A stretch of DNA of 64,000 nt from Dactylococcopsis salina PCC 8305. Its GTDB lineage: Bacteria; Cyanobacteriota; Cyanobacteriia; Cyanobacteriales; Rubidibacteraceae. The notes beneath the pieces were generated by a model. It saw nothing but the letters and a program-made list of their open reading frames with translations, ran no database searches and was not told the origin of the DNA. The stretch is from the NCBI RefSeq assembly GCF_000317615.1, contig NC_019780.1, forward strand, positions 1,633,840 through 1,697,839. Direction: 5' to 3'. Positions 29,699 through 39,175 of this stretch are shown piece after piece. How positions within the stretch are numbered: position 1 is the first letter of the stretch; every line of letters begins with the position of its first letter. The position numbers and the translations under genes were made by a program.

Positions 29699-30721
29699 TC
29701 AAGAGAGTTCAACTTGTTTCCGAATTAAACGCTGAACACTACCTAAAACTGGATTAAACTCATAGCCTTTTTGTTGAGGATTTTCTAAAAACGCTTGTTG
29801 TTCCTGTTCCATCATCACTACATCCTGATGGACTAAACCATCTAATAACTTTTGTGCTGAACCAAACAACATATTTTTTAAGCCACGACGAAACCAAATC
29901 GGTAATTTATGCAGCCGCCAAAACGCATTTAAGGAAGTAAAATGGATTAAATAAGCACGGGTTGACGTTTCGTTAATGGGACAAAATAAACAATAGATTT
30001 TGAAATCACTTCCTAAACTAGAAACCCAATGAGGATACAGATAACTAACGGTTAACGGTTCAGGATGTAATTGTCTTAGACTCGGAAAAAAGAGTTGAGA
30101 AATTGACCATATTTTGTCAATCTTATAGTAACTTTGTGCTTGATAATAGCCATGAACTTCCTGATCAGTTTCTTTGATATTTTCTAATTTAGCATCAGTC
30201 CAAGCCTGCCAATCTTGATGTAAATGTCCGTGATACATATCCATTAAATTCTCAATGAGATAAGAATAATGGGCTTGAGTTTCAATGACAGAAACCGTAG
30301 CAATATAATTAAGATGATCCCATTCTGGAATTTGAAAACGAGGGATATTTTGATTTTCTTCCCCTAAAAATACCCAAATAAATCCATCAGCTTCTTGTAC
30401 AGGATATCGGCGTAATTGACAACGAGGAAGTTTCTGTTTTTCCGTCAAATAAGGAATCGAAATACATTTTCCCTGATCATCAAATTGCCAGCCGTGATAA
30501 GCACATTCGAGATAATTTCCCTGTACTTCACCAGCGCTAAGTTTAACAAAACGGTGAGGACAACGATCCTCTAAAGCACAAATTTTACCATCATTTTGGC
30601 GATAGAGAACGATCGATTCTTTCCACAGAGTAACAGCATGAGGTTGGGTAGTAACTTCGCAACTTCTAGCGACAACATACCAATGATTGGGGTTAATACC
30701 GATTTCTCGAACAGAGTACAT
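29699..30721 (-). CDS. Rieske-type ring-hydroxylating oxygenase
   Basis: The 340-residue protein has a Rieske [2Fe-2S] site C54-x-H56 and C73-x2-H76 (CPHRFVKLSAGEVQGNYLEC, then AYHGW). A mononuclear iron site follows, with NLMDMYHGHLH (D161, H164, H168 or H166). The layout matches the PaO/CAO/Tic55-like and aromatic-ring oxygenase alpha subunits. No C-terminal membrane helices are obvious, unlike pheophorbide oxygenase, and no reductase gene is adjacent. The substrate is unknown. It is the only intact gene in a 3.8-kb decay zone. Confidence 0.8.
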   Translation of the reverse strand: MYSVREIGINPNHWYVVARSCEVTTQPHAVTLWKESIVLYRQNDGKICALEDRCPHRFVKLSAGEVQGNYLECAYHGWQFDDQGKCISIPYLTEKQKLPRCQLRRYPVQEADGFIWVFLGEENQNIPRFQIPEWDHLNYIATVSVIETQAHYSYLIENLMDMYHGHLHQDWQAWTDAKLENIKETDQEVHGYYQAQSYYKIDKIWSISQLFFPSLRQLHPEPLTVSYLYPHWVSSLGSDFKIYCLFCPINETSTRAYLIHFTSLNAFWRLHKLPIWFRRGLKNMLFGSAQKLLDGLVHQDVVMMEQEQQAFLENPQQKGYEFNPVLGSVQRLIRKQVELS

Positions 30722-30729
30722 AATTATTT

Positions 30730-31101
30730 TTGATATTTTCTCGTGATATTTTCTCGCAAGGTATAAAACATTTCCAGTATAATCTTATAGCAAAGGTTAA
30801 GATTGAGTTTTCACCGCGAAACGACGCGGAATATCAAACGTTAGGATATGAATTTCAAGAAGTCATTCTTCCTGTGAATATACAAGTTTATATTATTGGT
30901 GAAGCGAGCGATCGAGCGGGTGATTTAGAATTGGATCAGCCTAGTGAGGAAAATCAGCTTTTTCTGATTAGCTATAAATCAGAGGAAGAACTTTCCGAAG
31001 AGAAAAGAGGAGACATTAAAAAGAATAAGAAGATTGCCCAAATTTGCTTCTTTTCTGTGATCGCTTTTATCGTTTTCGCTTTGATCAACTTGTTAAATTA
31101 G
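30730..31101 (+). pseudogene. 5'-truncated GIDE-domain membrane protein
   Basis: The frame encodes 123 residues without an ATG start; its first usable codon would be TTG, eight bases from the divergent Rieske start. The C-terminal part (VYIIGEASDRAGDLELDQP, then FLISYKSEEEL, then a hydrophobic helix IAQICFFSVIAFIVFALINL) matches the end of GIDE-type domains. Those are best known from mitochondrial MUL1 E3 ligases but also occur in bacteria without RING. The usual N-terminal helix and first half of the domain are missing, so I read it as a truncated gene. Confidence 0.55.
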
Positions 31102-31143
31102 TCAAGGTTGTTTGTGCTATTATAAAATGAATAAATATCTCTC

Positions 31144-31360
31144 TAATATTAGGTTCAGGTAATTGTTTATCATTGGTGTTGGGTTTCGCTTCTCTCCACC
31201 GAACCTACTTTGTATCTAATATTAGGTTCAGGTGATTGTTTATCATTGGTGTTGGGTTTCGCTTCTCTCCACCGAACCTACTTTGTATCTAATATTAGGT
31301 TCAGGTAATTGTTTATAATTGGTGTTGGGTTTCACTTCCCTCCACCCAACCTACTTTGTA
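31144..31360. repeat. Three tandem ~72-bp repeats containing the GTTGGGT palindrome
   Basis: Each unit begins TCTAATATTAGGTTCAGGTA, continues ATTGTTTATCATTGGT and contains GTTGGGTTTCGCTTCTCTCC, then ACCGAACCTACTTTGTA. The third copy differs at several bases. The flanking TTCAGGTAATTG part links this array to the longer composite repeats at 34145, 58795 and 62017. Confidence 0.85.
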
Positions 31361-31639
31361 TCTATTGGCAACCAAAAGAAAACATCATTGGGGAAAATAA
31401 GAGTTGAGTTTGGCATGGGAATAAGCTGTGATCGAGTCTCAATTCTATTATCCCAGAATACCTTCCGAAAAACGAAGCAGTCGGGGTTTATTTATCGGGT
31501 TTTAGAAATTTCTCCTCAACAAATGTGGCAAGAATTACCCACTGTCATGGCGCATTTAGATGATCCCATTGGCGACGAGATGCGAGAAGATTGTTATTAA
31601 ATAAAAATAGCGCGATCGCGTATTATTTGAATCGGGAAG

Positions 31640-31771
31640 CTGCGAACTGGAAACCAAAATTTATTACAAGCGTATGATCAACTTCTTTTATCGCCTTCGT
31701 TACAGTTAATCCCAATTCATCAAGAAATTCTACGAAACGCGACGCAATTGGAAAAGATGTTTTTGGGATAA
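31640..31771 (+). pseudogene. Remnant of a PIN-domain toxin
   Basis: A 43-residue fragment (LRTGNQNLLQAYDQLLLSPS, then LQLIPIHQEILRNATQLEKM) resembles the middle of small PIN-domain VapC-like proteins. There the pattern I/V-P-I-x2-EI-x3-A-x2-L precedes the central acidic residues. It ends in TAA before the catalytic DA motif, and an upstream stop interrupts the frame. No antitoxin gene is visible. Confidence 0.45.
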
Positions 31772-31774
31772 CCT

Positions 31775-32440
31775 GCTACACTGAGAACGGCACAATTATT
31801 TTCAAAGTTAAAGTCATTGGCAATGAGAAAACGGGCGATTTCAGATCGATCGCAAATTACGGCGCGATCGAATTTTTCTAACAAAACGCTATAGTCTTCT
31901 CGTTGACGAATCAGACGATTTTGTTTATGATCTTGCCATTTTTCCGAGACAATTGTGGTTAATAATATTCCACATTGCGTGATCGCGGCTCGTCGTTGTA
32001 ACTCCCCACTGTAAAACTTGTTCCATTTCTAATCTGAGTAATTGTATCCTGTAATCGATCGCGCTGATAAACATATCTCGATCGATTCGTCTTAACCATT
32101 GAGGAGGAAACCACAAGAGATTAAACCAACTATAACAGTTTCTTTTTTCTCCTAAAACTTGATCGCGCCACACTTCCCACATTAATAATTACCATAACAC
32201 TTCTCCCACACGACGACCCCATCAGAATTTTGATTAAGGGTGGGTTTCTAGTTGGGAAATGGCTTGATCTTCATTGCTGATTTGATCTCGACTCGATCGA
32301 AAACAGACTAATTCTCTTTCCTCGATTATTTCACAATTCTCAGAGAAAACAATCTCTGTTCCTGCTGTCAGACTAAGGCGATCGATTCGTCGATTCCTAG
32401 TAGTAAAACAGCGACACCCATTCCAATTTTAAGATTCCGT
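31775..32440 (-). pseudogene. Decayed, frameshifted gene of unknown family
   Basis: Several minus-strand frames carry protein-like pieces in a consistent order. From 32440 down they are GMGVAVLLLGIDESIAL, then TAGTEIVFSENCEIIEERE, then EDQAISQLETHP, then WRDQVLGEKRN, then QRRAAITQCGILLTT, then QREDYSVLLEKFDRAVICDR and FLIANDFNFENN. Frameshifts and stops separate them. I do not recognise the family. The pieces probably derive from one or two adjacent ancestral genes. Confidence 0.4.
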
Positions 32441-32466
32441 TTTTGTTGCTTTTTTAATGCTTCCCG

Positions 32467-34080
32467 TCATCGTTTAAATTTTGCCCTAATACGGTTCACT
32501 AAAATAGTTAATTCAGGTAATTGTAAACGATTCGCAACCATAAAAAAGAGAAGAAAAGCAACAGCAGAAGGAAAAATAATCTGTCCAATTTCTAGGAATA
32601 GATTGTTATAACCTAACCATTGTTCCCATAATTGATTACTCCCCCAACTTCCCACACTTGCTAAAACTGTTCCCCCGATTAAAGTTAAAAGTATTTTCCC
32701 CCAGTGTAACAAAGGTAAACCATTTAACCGACGATTTAAAACCCATAACATCACTCCCATTGAGGTAATATTAACCCCAATTGTAGAAAGAATCAAGCCA
32801 GGAGTTTGAAATAAATTAATCAATAAAAAATCTAAAATACCATTGAGAAAAATATTAAATATACTAATCCGAAATGGTGTTTCGCCGTCTCCTAAAGCGT
32901 AAAAAACTCGAACTAAAACATCCCTTCCCAAATAAAAAAACATTCCCAACCCATAAGCAACTAATACGGGCGCTACCACTTCTAATGCTGCTTGGTCAAA
33001 AGCATAACGTTGATAAATAAAGCGTACCACTGGAACCGACAAAGTAACTAAAATGGCAGTTAACGGCAACATGGTTAAAGCGCAAAGTAGTAACCCTTGA
33101 CGGATTCTCTCTTTTAATTCCACCCAATTTTCTGGGGCAGCTAAACGAGAAAAAACGGGTAACATTGGCACTAAAATCATATTAGAAATAATACCTAATG
33201 GCGTTAAAGCTATAAGATTAGCATACTTCATCGCCGCCGCCGCATTATTAATATAAGAGGCAAAAAATAAGTCAGTATAAACATTAATGTGAAGCATTCC
33301 AGAGGAAAGCGTAGCCGGACCCATTACTTTTAAAACTTCCTTCACTCCAGGACGAGAAAATTGAAACCGAAGACGAAATTTTCCTAAGCCCGATCGCGCT
33401 TGAGCATATAATTGAACTAACCACTGTAAAATTGCCCCCAATAGTGTTCCTCCAGCTAACACCATTCCCCCTAATTGTGCATCTTCTGGATCAAGTAAAT
33501 CTCTTCCTAAAAATAATCCTAATCCTCCCAAACCAGCAATTACAGCTAAACTAGAAAATAAGGGACTAATTCCAGGCAACCAATACTGATCTGACGCATT
33601 TAATGTTCCAAAACCAATCCCAATTAATCCTGCTAACATCGCCATAGGCGACATAATTCGTAATTGACGAATCGCAATCAAACGAACTTCTTCTCCCCCT
33701 GGCGTTGCGGTTAAACCAGGGGCAACTAAATCAATTAAAAAGGGAGCAAATATTACTAAAAAAACGGTAACTAAAAGTAAAATTCCACTAACTAAGGTCG
33801 TAATTGTTTCCACTAAAGGCGCAGCTTCTGATTTATCTCGTTTGGATAAAACACTGACTAATGCACTATGAAAGGGGCCGTTAATTCCCCCTAAAAGAAT
33901 CAGTAAAAAACCTGGAATAATGTAAGCATAAGCATAAGCATTAACCACCGGACCTACTCCAAAAGCAGCCGCAATGACCTGTTCTCGAACTAAACCAAAA
34001 ACTTTACTAATGAGAGTAGCGATGGCAACAATACCAGCAATATTAGCCAGGGAACGACGAGAGGCGTTTTTTTCTGACAC
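32467..34080 (-). CDS. murJ: Lipid II flippase MurJ
   Basis: MurJ (MviN) flips the peptidoglycan precursor lipid II across the inner membrane. The 537-residue protein has about 14 membrane helices in MOP-superfamily layout. It opens with SLANIAGIVAIATLISKVFG, then LVREQVIAAAFG, followed by the GINGPFHSALV loop, and ends in the TM13/14 region. Conserved Arg residues near GLVRE and in the central cavity (e.g. RQLRIMSP) are present. It stands alone, transcribed from the repeat-filled gap upstream. Confidence 0.92.
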   Translation of the reverse strand: MSEKNASRRSLANIAGIVAIATLISKVFGLVREQVIAAAFGVGPVVNAYAYAYIIPGFLLILLGGINGPFHSALVSVLSKRDKSEAAPLVETITTLVSGILLLVTVFLVIFAPFLIDLVAPGLTATPGGEEVRLIAIRQLRIMSPMAMLAGLIGIGFGTLNASDQYWLPGISPLFSSLAVIAGLGGLGLFLGRDLLDPEDAQLGGMVLAGGTLLGAILQWLVQLYAQARSGLGKFRLRFQFSRPGVKEVLKVMGPATLSSGMLHINVYTDLFFASYINNAAAAMKYANLIALTPLGIISNMILVPMLPVFSRLAAPENWVELKERIRQGLLLCALTMLPLTAILVTLSVPVVRFIYQRYAFDQAALEVVAPVLVAYGLGMFFYLGRDVLVRVFYALGDGETPFRISIFNIFLNGILDFLLINLFQTPGLILSTIGVNITSMGVMLWVLNRRLNGLPLLHWGKILLTLIGGTVLASVGSWGSNQLWEQWLGYNNLFLEIGQIIFPSAVAFLLFFMVANRLQLPELTILVNRIRAKFKR

Positions 34081-34119
34081 AATAATTTCCTAAATTTTCA
34101 AAAAGTCCAGTTACAGAAT

Positions 34120-34322
34120 ATTCCCCCTTTTTAAGGGGAGTTATATCAGGTTTTTAAGCCCTCGCTTATAATTGGTGTTGGGTTTCGCGTGGAGACGTTC
34201 CATGGAACGTCTCTACCCAACCTACGTTTTTTCTTTGATTGAGCGAACTTGATATTACTCTTAGCCCCCCTTGTTAAGGGGGGTTGGGGGGATCAGATTG
34301 TAGGGTTTGCTTTGCCCACCTT
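34120..34322. repeat. Composite intergenic repeats between the lipoprotein and murJ
   Basis: Contains a GTTGGGTTTCGCGTGGAGAC/GTCTCTACCCAACCTACG composite with the GAGACGTTCC palindrome nested in its loop (34176-34226). A CCCCCCTTGTTAAGGGGGG palindrome (34264-34293) and a reverse GTAGGGTTTGCTTTGCCCAC copy (34300-34322) follow. Nothing else is seen in this 262-base gap. Confidence 0.85.
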
Positions 34323-34342
34323 ACTTAATTTTTCCCAAGTGG

Positions 34343-35797
34343 TTATTTCTGGGAATTGGATGTTGTTTCTTTTTCTTCCTCAGTAGGCATTTCTGTTGCT
34401 GTTTCCTCTTCCGTTACAGTTTCCTCACTAGAAACTTCCTTTTCAATAACCGTTTCCTCTTCCGTAGGAGTTTCAGCTTCAGGAGTGACTTCCTCTTCGG
34501 TTTCTGGTGTTACCTCTTCAGTGGGAGTTTCCTCAGTGGGAGTGTCCTTTTCCGTAACTGTTTCCGTTTCTTCAGAAGTCGCTTCCTCTTCAGTCATCGT
34601 TTCTTCAATAGGAGTTTCGGCTTCAGGAGTGACTTCCTCTTCGGTTTCTGATGTTACTTCCTCAGTTTCAGTTACTTCTTCTTCAAGGGGAGTTTTGGTT
34701 TCAGAAGTAACTTCCTCTTCGGTTTCTGATGTTACTTCCTCAGTTTCAGTTACTTCTTCTTCAGTAGGAGTTTCGGCTTCAGGAGTGACTTCCTCTTCAG
34801 TTACAGCCTCTTCTTCGGTTTCTGGTGTTACTTCTTCGGTGGGAACTTGATAGTCTGCATCAACAATAACACGAGCCTCTTCCGCCGTTAATTCTCCTCT
34901 GACTAACTGAGAGAGAGTATCTTGTCCATCAGGTTGATAGGTAAACAGTCGCGCTGCAGTATTAAATGCGTTTTCAATGGGATTACCATCGCCATCGAGT
35001 AATTCTAATTTAATCCAGTTCTGCCCTTCTTCAAACCCTTCTAGGTAAACGGGTAGCCAGCTATCCATGATGAAACTTTCACCGTTAATGGTAGCGCGAA
35101 CTCGCCAGTCTCTCTGAGACGCAGGGTTAACTTCTACCTCGGAGTTGCTTTCTTGTTCAAAGCCTCGGATAGGAGCATTGGTGAGATAATAATCTAGTAA
35201 AATGGGTTCAGCCCCATAAGTTGCTTTGGGACGGCTATAAGTTAACAGAGGGGCTTCGGAGTCAGGTGCATTGTCTCCTGTTTCTGTGAAAAGATGGAAG
35301 GTAACTACTGCATAAGCCCCTTCATTTTTAAAACTTTCGTGCCAGGGGCGAGATGCAAACATCCGAATGGTATGAGTGCCAGGAGAAAGGTCTTCAAAAA
35401 TAATCGGTTCATCTGCTGTATAAGCGGCGCGATAAGGTTGGTTGTCTAAGATGACATGAAGATGGGGTCCCATTCCCAAGTCTTCGTTTTTGAAAAGGGG
35501 ATAGTCTTTAACATCAACTTCAATGCTGACACGAGTATCTTCTATCACTTCCCCGTTTTTAGGGGACAAAATAGATACTTGCGGTTGATAACTGTCTAAG
35601 GTTTGTCTGAGTTCCTCGAAAATGGCAGGAGGAGGAACTTCGGTAAGGGTAAGTTTTGGTTTAGAAATATCCTCGGTTTCTTCGGGTTGTGGAGGTTCTT
35701 CTCCACCACAACTGACCAGTCCAAGGCTTAATACACAAATAAGAAGCGTGGAAAGAGCAAGTTTTGCCCCTCGTCTAATAACAGTTTGATTAAACAC
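34343..35797 (-). CDS. Lipoprotein with a long acidic repeat tail
   Basis: The 484-residue protein starts with a lipoprotein signal ending LVSC (Cys30). Residues about 60-310 are globular, with beta-rich blocks (VSIEVDVKDYPLF, GPHLHVILDNQPYRA, PGTHTIRMFASRPWHESFKN and LPVYLEGFEEGQNWIKLELL) that look like two Ig-like or cadherin-type folds. Residues 320-484 are almost only Thr, Glu, Pro and Val in TEEEVTPE-type repeats, a very acidic disordered tail. The globular half is a conserved cyanobacterial type without known function. The tail repeats vary in number and are likely prone to length change. Confidence 0.75.
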   Translation of the reverse strand: MFNQTVIRRGAKLALSTLLICVLSLGLVSCGGEEPPQPEETEDISKPKLTLTEVPPPAIFEELRQTLDSYQPQVSILSPKNGEVIEDTRVSIEVDVKDYPLFKNEDLGMGPHLHVILDNQPYRAAYTADEPIIFEDLSPGTHTIRMFASRPWHESFKNEGAYAVVTFHLFTETGDNAPDSEAPLLTYSRPKATYGAEPILLDYYLTNAPIRGFEQESNSEVEVNPASQRDWRVRATINGESFIMDSWLPVYLEGFEEGQNWIKLELLDGDGNPIENAFNTAARLFTYQPDGQDTLSQLVRGELTAEEARVIVDADYQVPTEEVTPETEEEAVTEEEVTPEAETPTEEEVTETEEVTSETEEEVTSETKTPLEEEVTETEEVTSETEEEVTPEAETPIEETMTEEEATSEETETVTEKDTPTEETPTEEVTPETEEEVTPEAETPTEEETVIEKEVSSEETVTEEETATEMPTEEEKETTSNSQK

Positions 35798-35856
35798 AAT
35801 ATTCTGTCCTCAGCACAATTCAGCACAATATTTTCTCTCGTTAACTGTATCAGAAA

Positions 35857-36133
35857 CCAGTTACCAGTTAAGCAGTTACCAGTTACCAATAGTTCTCAAA
35901 CTTAATTAGTAAGTAGGGTTTGCTGAAAAAGTCCACTGGTCGGTGAAGACCGTTATTCGTTATTTGTTATTTGTTATTTGTTATTTGTTCACTGGTCACT
36001 GATCACTGATCACTGATCACTGGTCACTGGTCACTGGTCACTGATCACTGGCCACTGGTCACTGATTACTGGTCACTGATTACTGGTCACTGGTCACTGG
36101 TCACTGGTCACTGATTGCTTCACCCAACCTACG
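35857..36133. repeat. Long heptamer arrays with an element end
   Basis: CAGTTAC heptamers (35857-35890) are followed by an element end AGGGTTTGCTGAAAAAGTCC (35934-35953). Then come GTTATTT heptamers and about 17 GTCACTG/ATCACTG heptamers to 36119, with a half GTTGGGT repeat last. They fill the gap between the lipoprotein and gatD. Confidence 0.9.
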
Positions 36134-36135
36134 TT

Positions 36136-36921
36136 TTAGGCGAGGTTTCCCACTTCGAGGCGTTTAAACATGGCTTTACGGGCTTTTTGTGCAAGGTTAT
36201 CTTGTAGTGGTGATAATTGCACGGTTTTTTGATATTTTAGTTCTAATGCGGTTTCGATGAGCCAATCCGCGAGAAAGGGGTTTTTCGGCAGTAGGGGTCC
36301 GTGTGCATAGGTGGCGATCGCGTTTCCGTAAAATGCGCCTTCATACCCATCTTCTTGATTGTTCCCATTACCGACAATTACTCGTCCCAGAGGCTGCACG
36401 TTTCCTAAATAGGTGCGTCCGCCATGATTTTCAAAGCCGATGACGATCGGTGGTTCACCAGTTCTTGCTTGTACCATTTGCGCGAGGGGAGAGGCGGTGA
36501 GACGAAAGGCAATATTCCCAATACATCGCTGTGAGTTTTTCCCTGGATGTTTACTCACTAGATCGAAAATGCCTAGCCCTTCAATGCGTTCCCCATAAGC
36601 GGGTTCATAATAATGCCCTAATAGTTGCGGTGAACCACAGGTAAACACTCCTGGCGTTCCACTCTCGATTTTATCGCGGAAAATTTGCGCTTTTTCTCCT
36701 TTTAAGTCTCGCATTACGATCTCTTGCTGGCGATCTTGTGCGCCACCCCCCACAAAGAGATCGATGTCTTGAAAGTCTCTCGCGCTGCTGTTTAAGTCTA
36801 AACGCACGATTTTAATTTCTAATCGTCGCCAGCAACTTCTCTGTTGCAAACAGATGACGTTACCTCGATCGCCGTAGGTACTCATTAAGCTGGGATACAG
36901 CCAACCGATGGTTAGTTCCAT
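36136..36921 (-). CDS. gatD: GatD-type glutamine amidotransferase (lipid II amidation)
   Basis: GatD supplies ammonia to MurT, which amidates the D-Glu of lipid II. The 261-residue protein is a CobB/CobQ-like class I amidotransferase. It has nucleophile Cys95 (GVFTCGSPQLLGHYY), the GFENHGGRTYLG block and catalytic His207 (IATYAHGPLLPKNP). The N-terminal WLYPSLMSTYGDRGN is typical of the GatD/cobyric-acid-synthase-like family. The partner MurT, usually adjacent, is not in this window. The stop codon is followed at once by a GTAGGTTGGGT half repeat. Confidence 0.82.
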   Translation of the reverse strand: MELTIGWLYPSLMSTYGDRGNVICLQQRSCWRRLEIKIVRLDLNSSARDFQDIDLFVGGGAQDRQQEIVMRDLKGEKAQIFRDKIESGTPGVFTCGSPQLLGHYYEPAYGERIEGLGIFDLVSKHPGKNSQRCIGNIAFRLTASPLAQMVQARTGEPPIVIGFENHGGRTYLGNVQPLGRVIVGNGNNQEDGYEGAFYGNAIATYAHGPLLPKNPFLADWLIETALELKYQKTVQLSPLQDNLAQKARKAMFKRLEVGNLA

Positions 36922-36959
36922 GTTTCTACTAATGATTCAGTGCTCAGGTTAACGATAGC

Positions 36960-36984
36960 AGGGGCTAACACCTGTTAACCCCTA
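36960..36984 (-). terminator. Hairpin downstream of transketolase
   Basis: The arms GGGGTTAACA and TGTTAGCCCC (minus strand) pair with one mismatch across a two-base loop, 15 bases after the tkt stop. There is no T-run, so termination is only possible. Confidence 0.4.
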
Positions 36985-36999
36985 CTTGACGGTTTCAGA

Positions 37000-39018
37000 T
37001 TAACCTAAGACGTTTTTCGCAGTGGCGAGAACATTTTCAGTAGTGAAACCAAAGTTTTTCAGTGCGACACCGCCAGGGGAGGACGCACCAAATCGATCGA
37101 TGCCGATCACAGCGCCTTCGCTACCCACATAACGACACCAGCCGAAAGTCGTTCCTGCTTCCACAGCAACTCGCTTGGTGACGGCTTTCGGTAACACTGA
37201 CTCTTTATAGGCTTCGTCTTGAGCTTCAAACAGTTCCCAACTGGGAAGAGAAACCACGCGCACTTTTTTCCCTTCTTGACGCAGTTGTTCGGCAGCGTTG
37301 ACACAAAGTTCAACTTCGCCACCTGTGCCAATCAGAATCAACTCTGGTGTTCCTTCACTGTCAGAAAGCACATAACCGCCTTTGGCTGCATTTTCAATGG
37401 AACTTCCCGCTAAGTTGGGGAGTTTTTGACGGGAGAGACAGAGGAGGGTGGGAGCGCCAGGATTGTTCGCTGCTCGTTCAACGGCGACTTTATACGCGCC
37501 AGAGGTTTCATTGCCATCGGCGGGACGGAAAACGGCTAAGTTAGGAATGGCTCGTAAGGATGCGACTTGCTCAATGGGTTGGTGGGTGGGACCATCTTCT
37601 CCGAGGGCGATCGAGTCGTGAGTCATTACCCAAATCACACCCGCGCGAGAGAGTGCGGACAGACGAAGCGCACCGCGCATATAATCGGTAAAGATCAAGA
37701 AGGTCGCGCCGTAGGGAATTAAACCAGAATTATGCAGGGCGATCGCGTTGCAAACCGCACCCATACCATGTTCCCGCACCCCAAAGCGGAAGTTACGGTT
37801 TTCGTAAGCCCCTTTTTGGAAATCCCCACTGGATTTAACATAAGTTTTGTTGGAGGGCGCAAGATCAGCAGAACCGCCAAGTAATCCAGGTAACACAGGG
37901 GAAAGGGCGTTTAAAACCGCACCCGACTGGTTACGAGTGGCATCGGCTTTGTCATCGGGGGTATATTTGGGGAGTGCGTCTTCCCAACCTGCGGGAAGTT
38001 GACCGCTAATCAGTTGCTGGAAGTTGTTTGCATCTTCGGGATATTTGCTCTTATATTGCTCAAAAACTTGATTCCATTCTTGTTCGGATTGTGCGCCGCG
38101 ATCGACCGCCTTACGGAAATGATTAAGCGCATCTTCTGGCACTTCAAACTCACCGTATTCCCAACCCAACTCTTGACGGGTGGCGGAAACTTCATCTTTT
38201 CCTAACGCCGCACCGTGAACATCATGGCTATTCGCTTTATTAGGAGAACCGAAACCAATAATCGTTCTGACACCAATAATCGAAGGTTTATCGGTGACAG
38301 CTTTCGCATTGGCGATCGCTTTTTCCAGCCCTTCTAAATCGGTATTGCCATCTTCAATAAACTGAGTATGCCAACCGAGAGCTTCATAACGCTTCATCCG
38401 ATCTTCAGTGAAAGCCAATTCGGTTTCGCCGTCGATGGAAATATGGTTATCATCATATAAGACGATTAACTTACCGAGTCCTAAGTGTCCCGCGAGAGAA
38501 CAGGCTTCATTAGAAACCCCTTCCATTAAATCCCCATCACTAGCGATCGCATAGGTATAGTGATCAACTAAATTACAATCAGGTTTATTAAAACGAGCCG
38601 CTAAATGAGCCTCAGCAACGGCTAACCCCACAGCATTGGAAATCCCTTGTCCGAGAGGACCCGTAGTAACTTCCACCCCTTCCGTCATAAAGTTTTCGGG
38701 ATGACCGGGGGTTTTCGATTCCCATTGACGAAACTGTTTAATATCATCTAAGCTAACGCTGTCGTAGCCCGTAAGATAAAGGAGAGCGTATTGAAGCATA
38801 CACCCATGTCCTGCGGAGAGAACGAAGCGATCGCGGTTAAACCAGTGGGGATTTTTGGGATTAAAGCGGAGGAATTTATCCCAGAGAACAAACGCCATGG
38901 GCGCTGCTCCCATGGGTAAACCAGGGTGTCCTGAACTTGCTTTTTCCACTGCATCAATAGCAAGGAAGCGTATCGAGTTGATGCAAAGTTGTTCGAGTGA
39001 TTGAGTAGTGGCGACCAT
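37000..39018 (-). CDS. tkt: Transketolase
   Basis: Transketolase moves two-carbon ketol units in the Calvin cycle and pentose phosphate pathway. The 672-residue protein has the N-terminal [20 protein letters not shown] block, [19 protein letters not shown], and the thiamine-diphosphate motif [13 protein letters not shown]-like [19 protein letters not shown]. The C-terminal domains contain [20 protein letters not shown]. It is full length for the family and stands directly downstream of the fabF-acpP pair on the same strand, with a 157-base gap. Confidence 0.97.
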   Translation of the reverse strand: MVATTQSLEQLCINSIRFLAIDAVEKASSGHPGLPMGAAPMAFVLWDKFLRFNPKNPHWFNRDRFVLSAGHGCMLQYALLYLTGYDSVSLDDIKQFRQWESKTPGHPENFMTEGVEVTTGPLGQGISNAVGLAVAEAHLAARFNKPDCNLVDHYTYAIASDGDLMEGVSNEACSLAGHLGLGKLIVLYDDNHISIDGETELAFTEDRMKRYEALGWHTQFIEDGNTDLEGLEKAIANAKAVTDKPSIIGVRTIIGFGSPNKANSHDVHGAALGKDEVSATRQELGWEYGEFEVPEDALNHFRKAVDRGAQSEQEWNQVFEQYKSKYPEDANNFQQLISGQLPAGWEDALPKYTPDDKADATRNQSGAVLNALSPVLPGLLGGSADLAPSNKTYVKSSGDFQKGAYENRNFRFGVREHGMGAVCNAIALHNSGLIPYGATFLIFTDYMRGALRLSALSRAGVIWVMTHDSIALGEDGPTHQPIEQVASLRAIPNLAVFRPADGNETSGAYKVAVERAANNPGAPTLLCLSRQKLPNLAGSSIENAAKGGYVLSDSEGTPELILIGTGGEVELCVNAAEQLRQEGKKVRVVSLPSWELFEAQDEAYKESVLPKAVTKRVAVEAGTTFGWCRYVGSEGAVIGIDRFGASSPGGVALKNFGFTTENVLATAKNVLG

Positions 39019-39175
39019 AATTATTTTTTATTTATCTACGGTTAACTGAATTTTTTGGGCGCTGGGTTAAATCCAAAAACCCAGTTCAATTGGAGCAAGG
39101 CGCACAATTTCCTTCTATCTTTGCAGAAAGTGGGATTTAGAGGCAAGCTCATTTTGCCACACCTTGCTCAATTGC

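Noticed and set aside
31319-31600. Plus-strand frame of 93 codons
   Set aside because: Its first third is repeat sequence and it has no ATG start; the remainder is not recognised and lies in the decay zone.
34356-34850. Long Ser/Val-rich frame opposite the lipoprotein tail
   Set aside because: It is the antisense of the Glu/Thr repeat tail; the sense frame has the signal peptide and globular domain.
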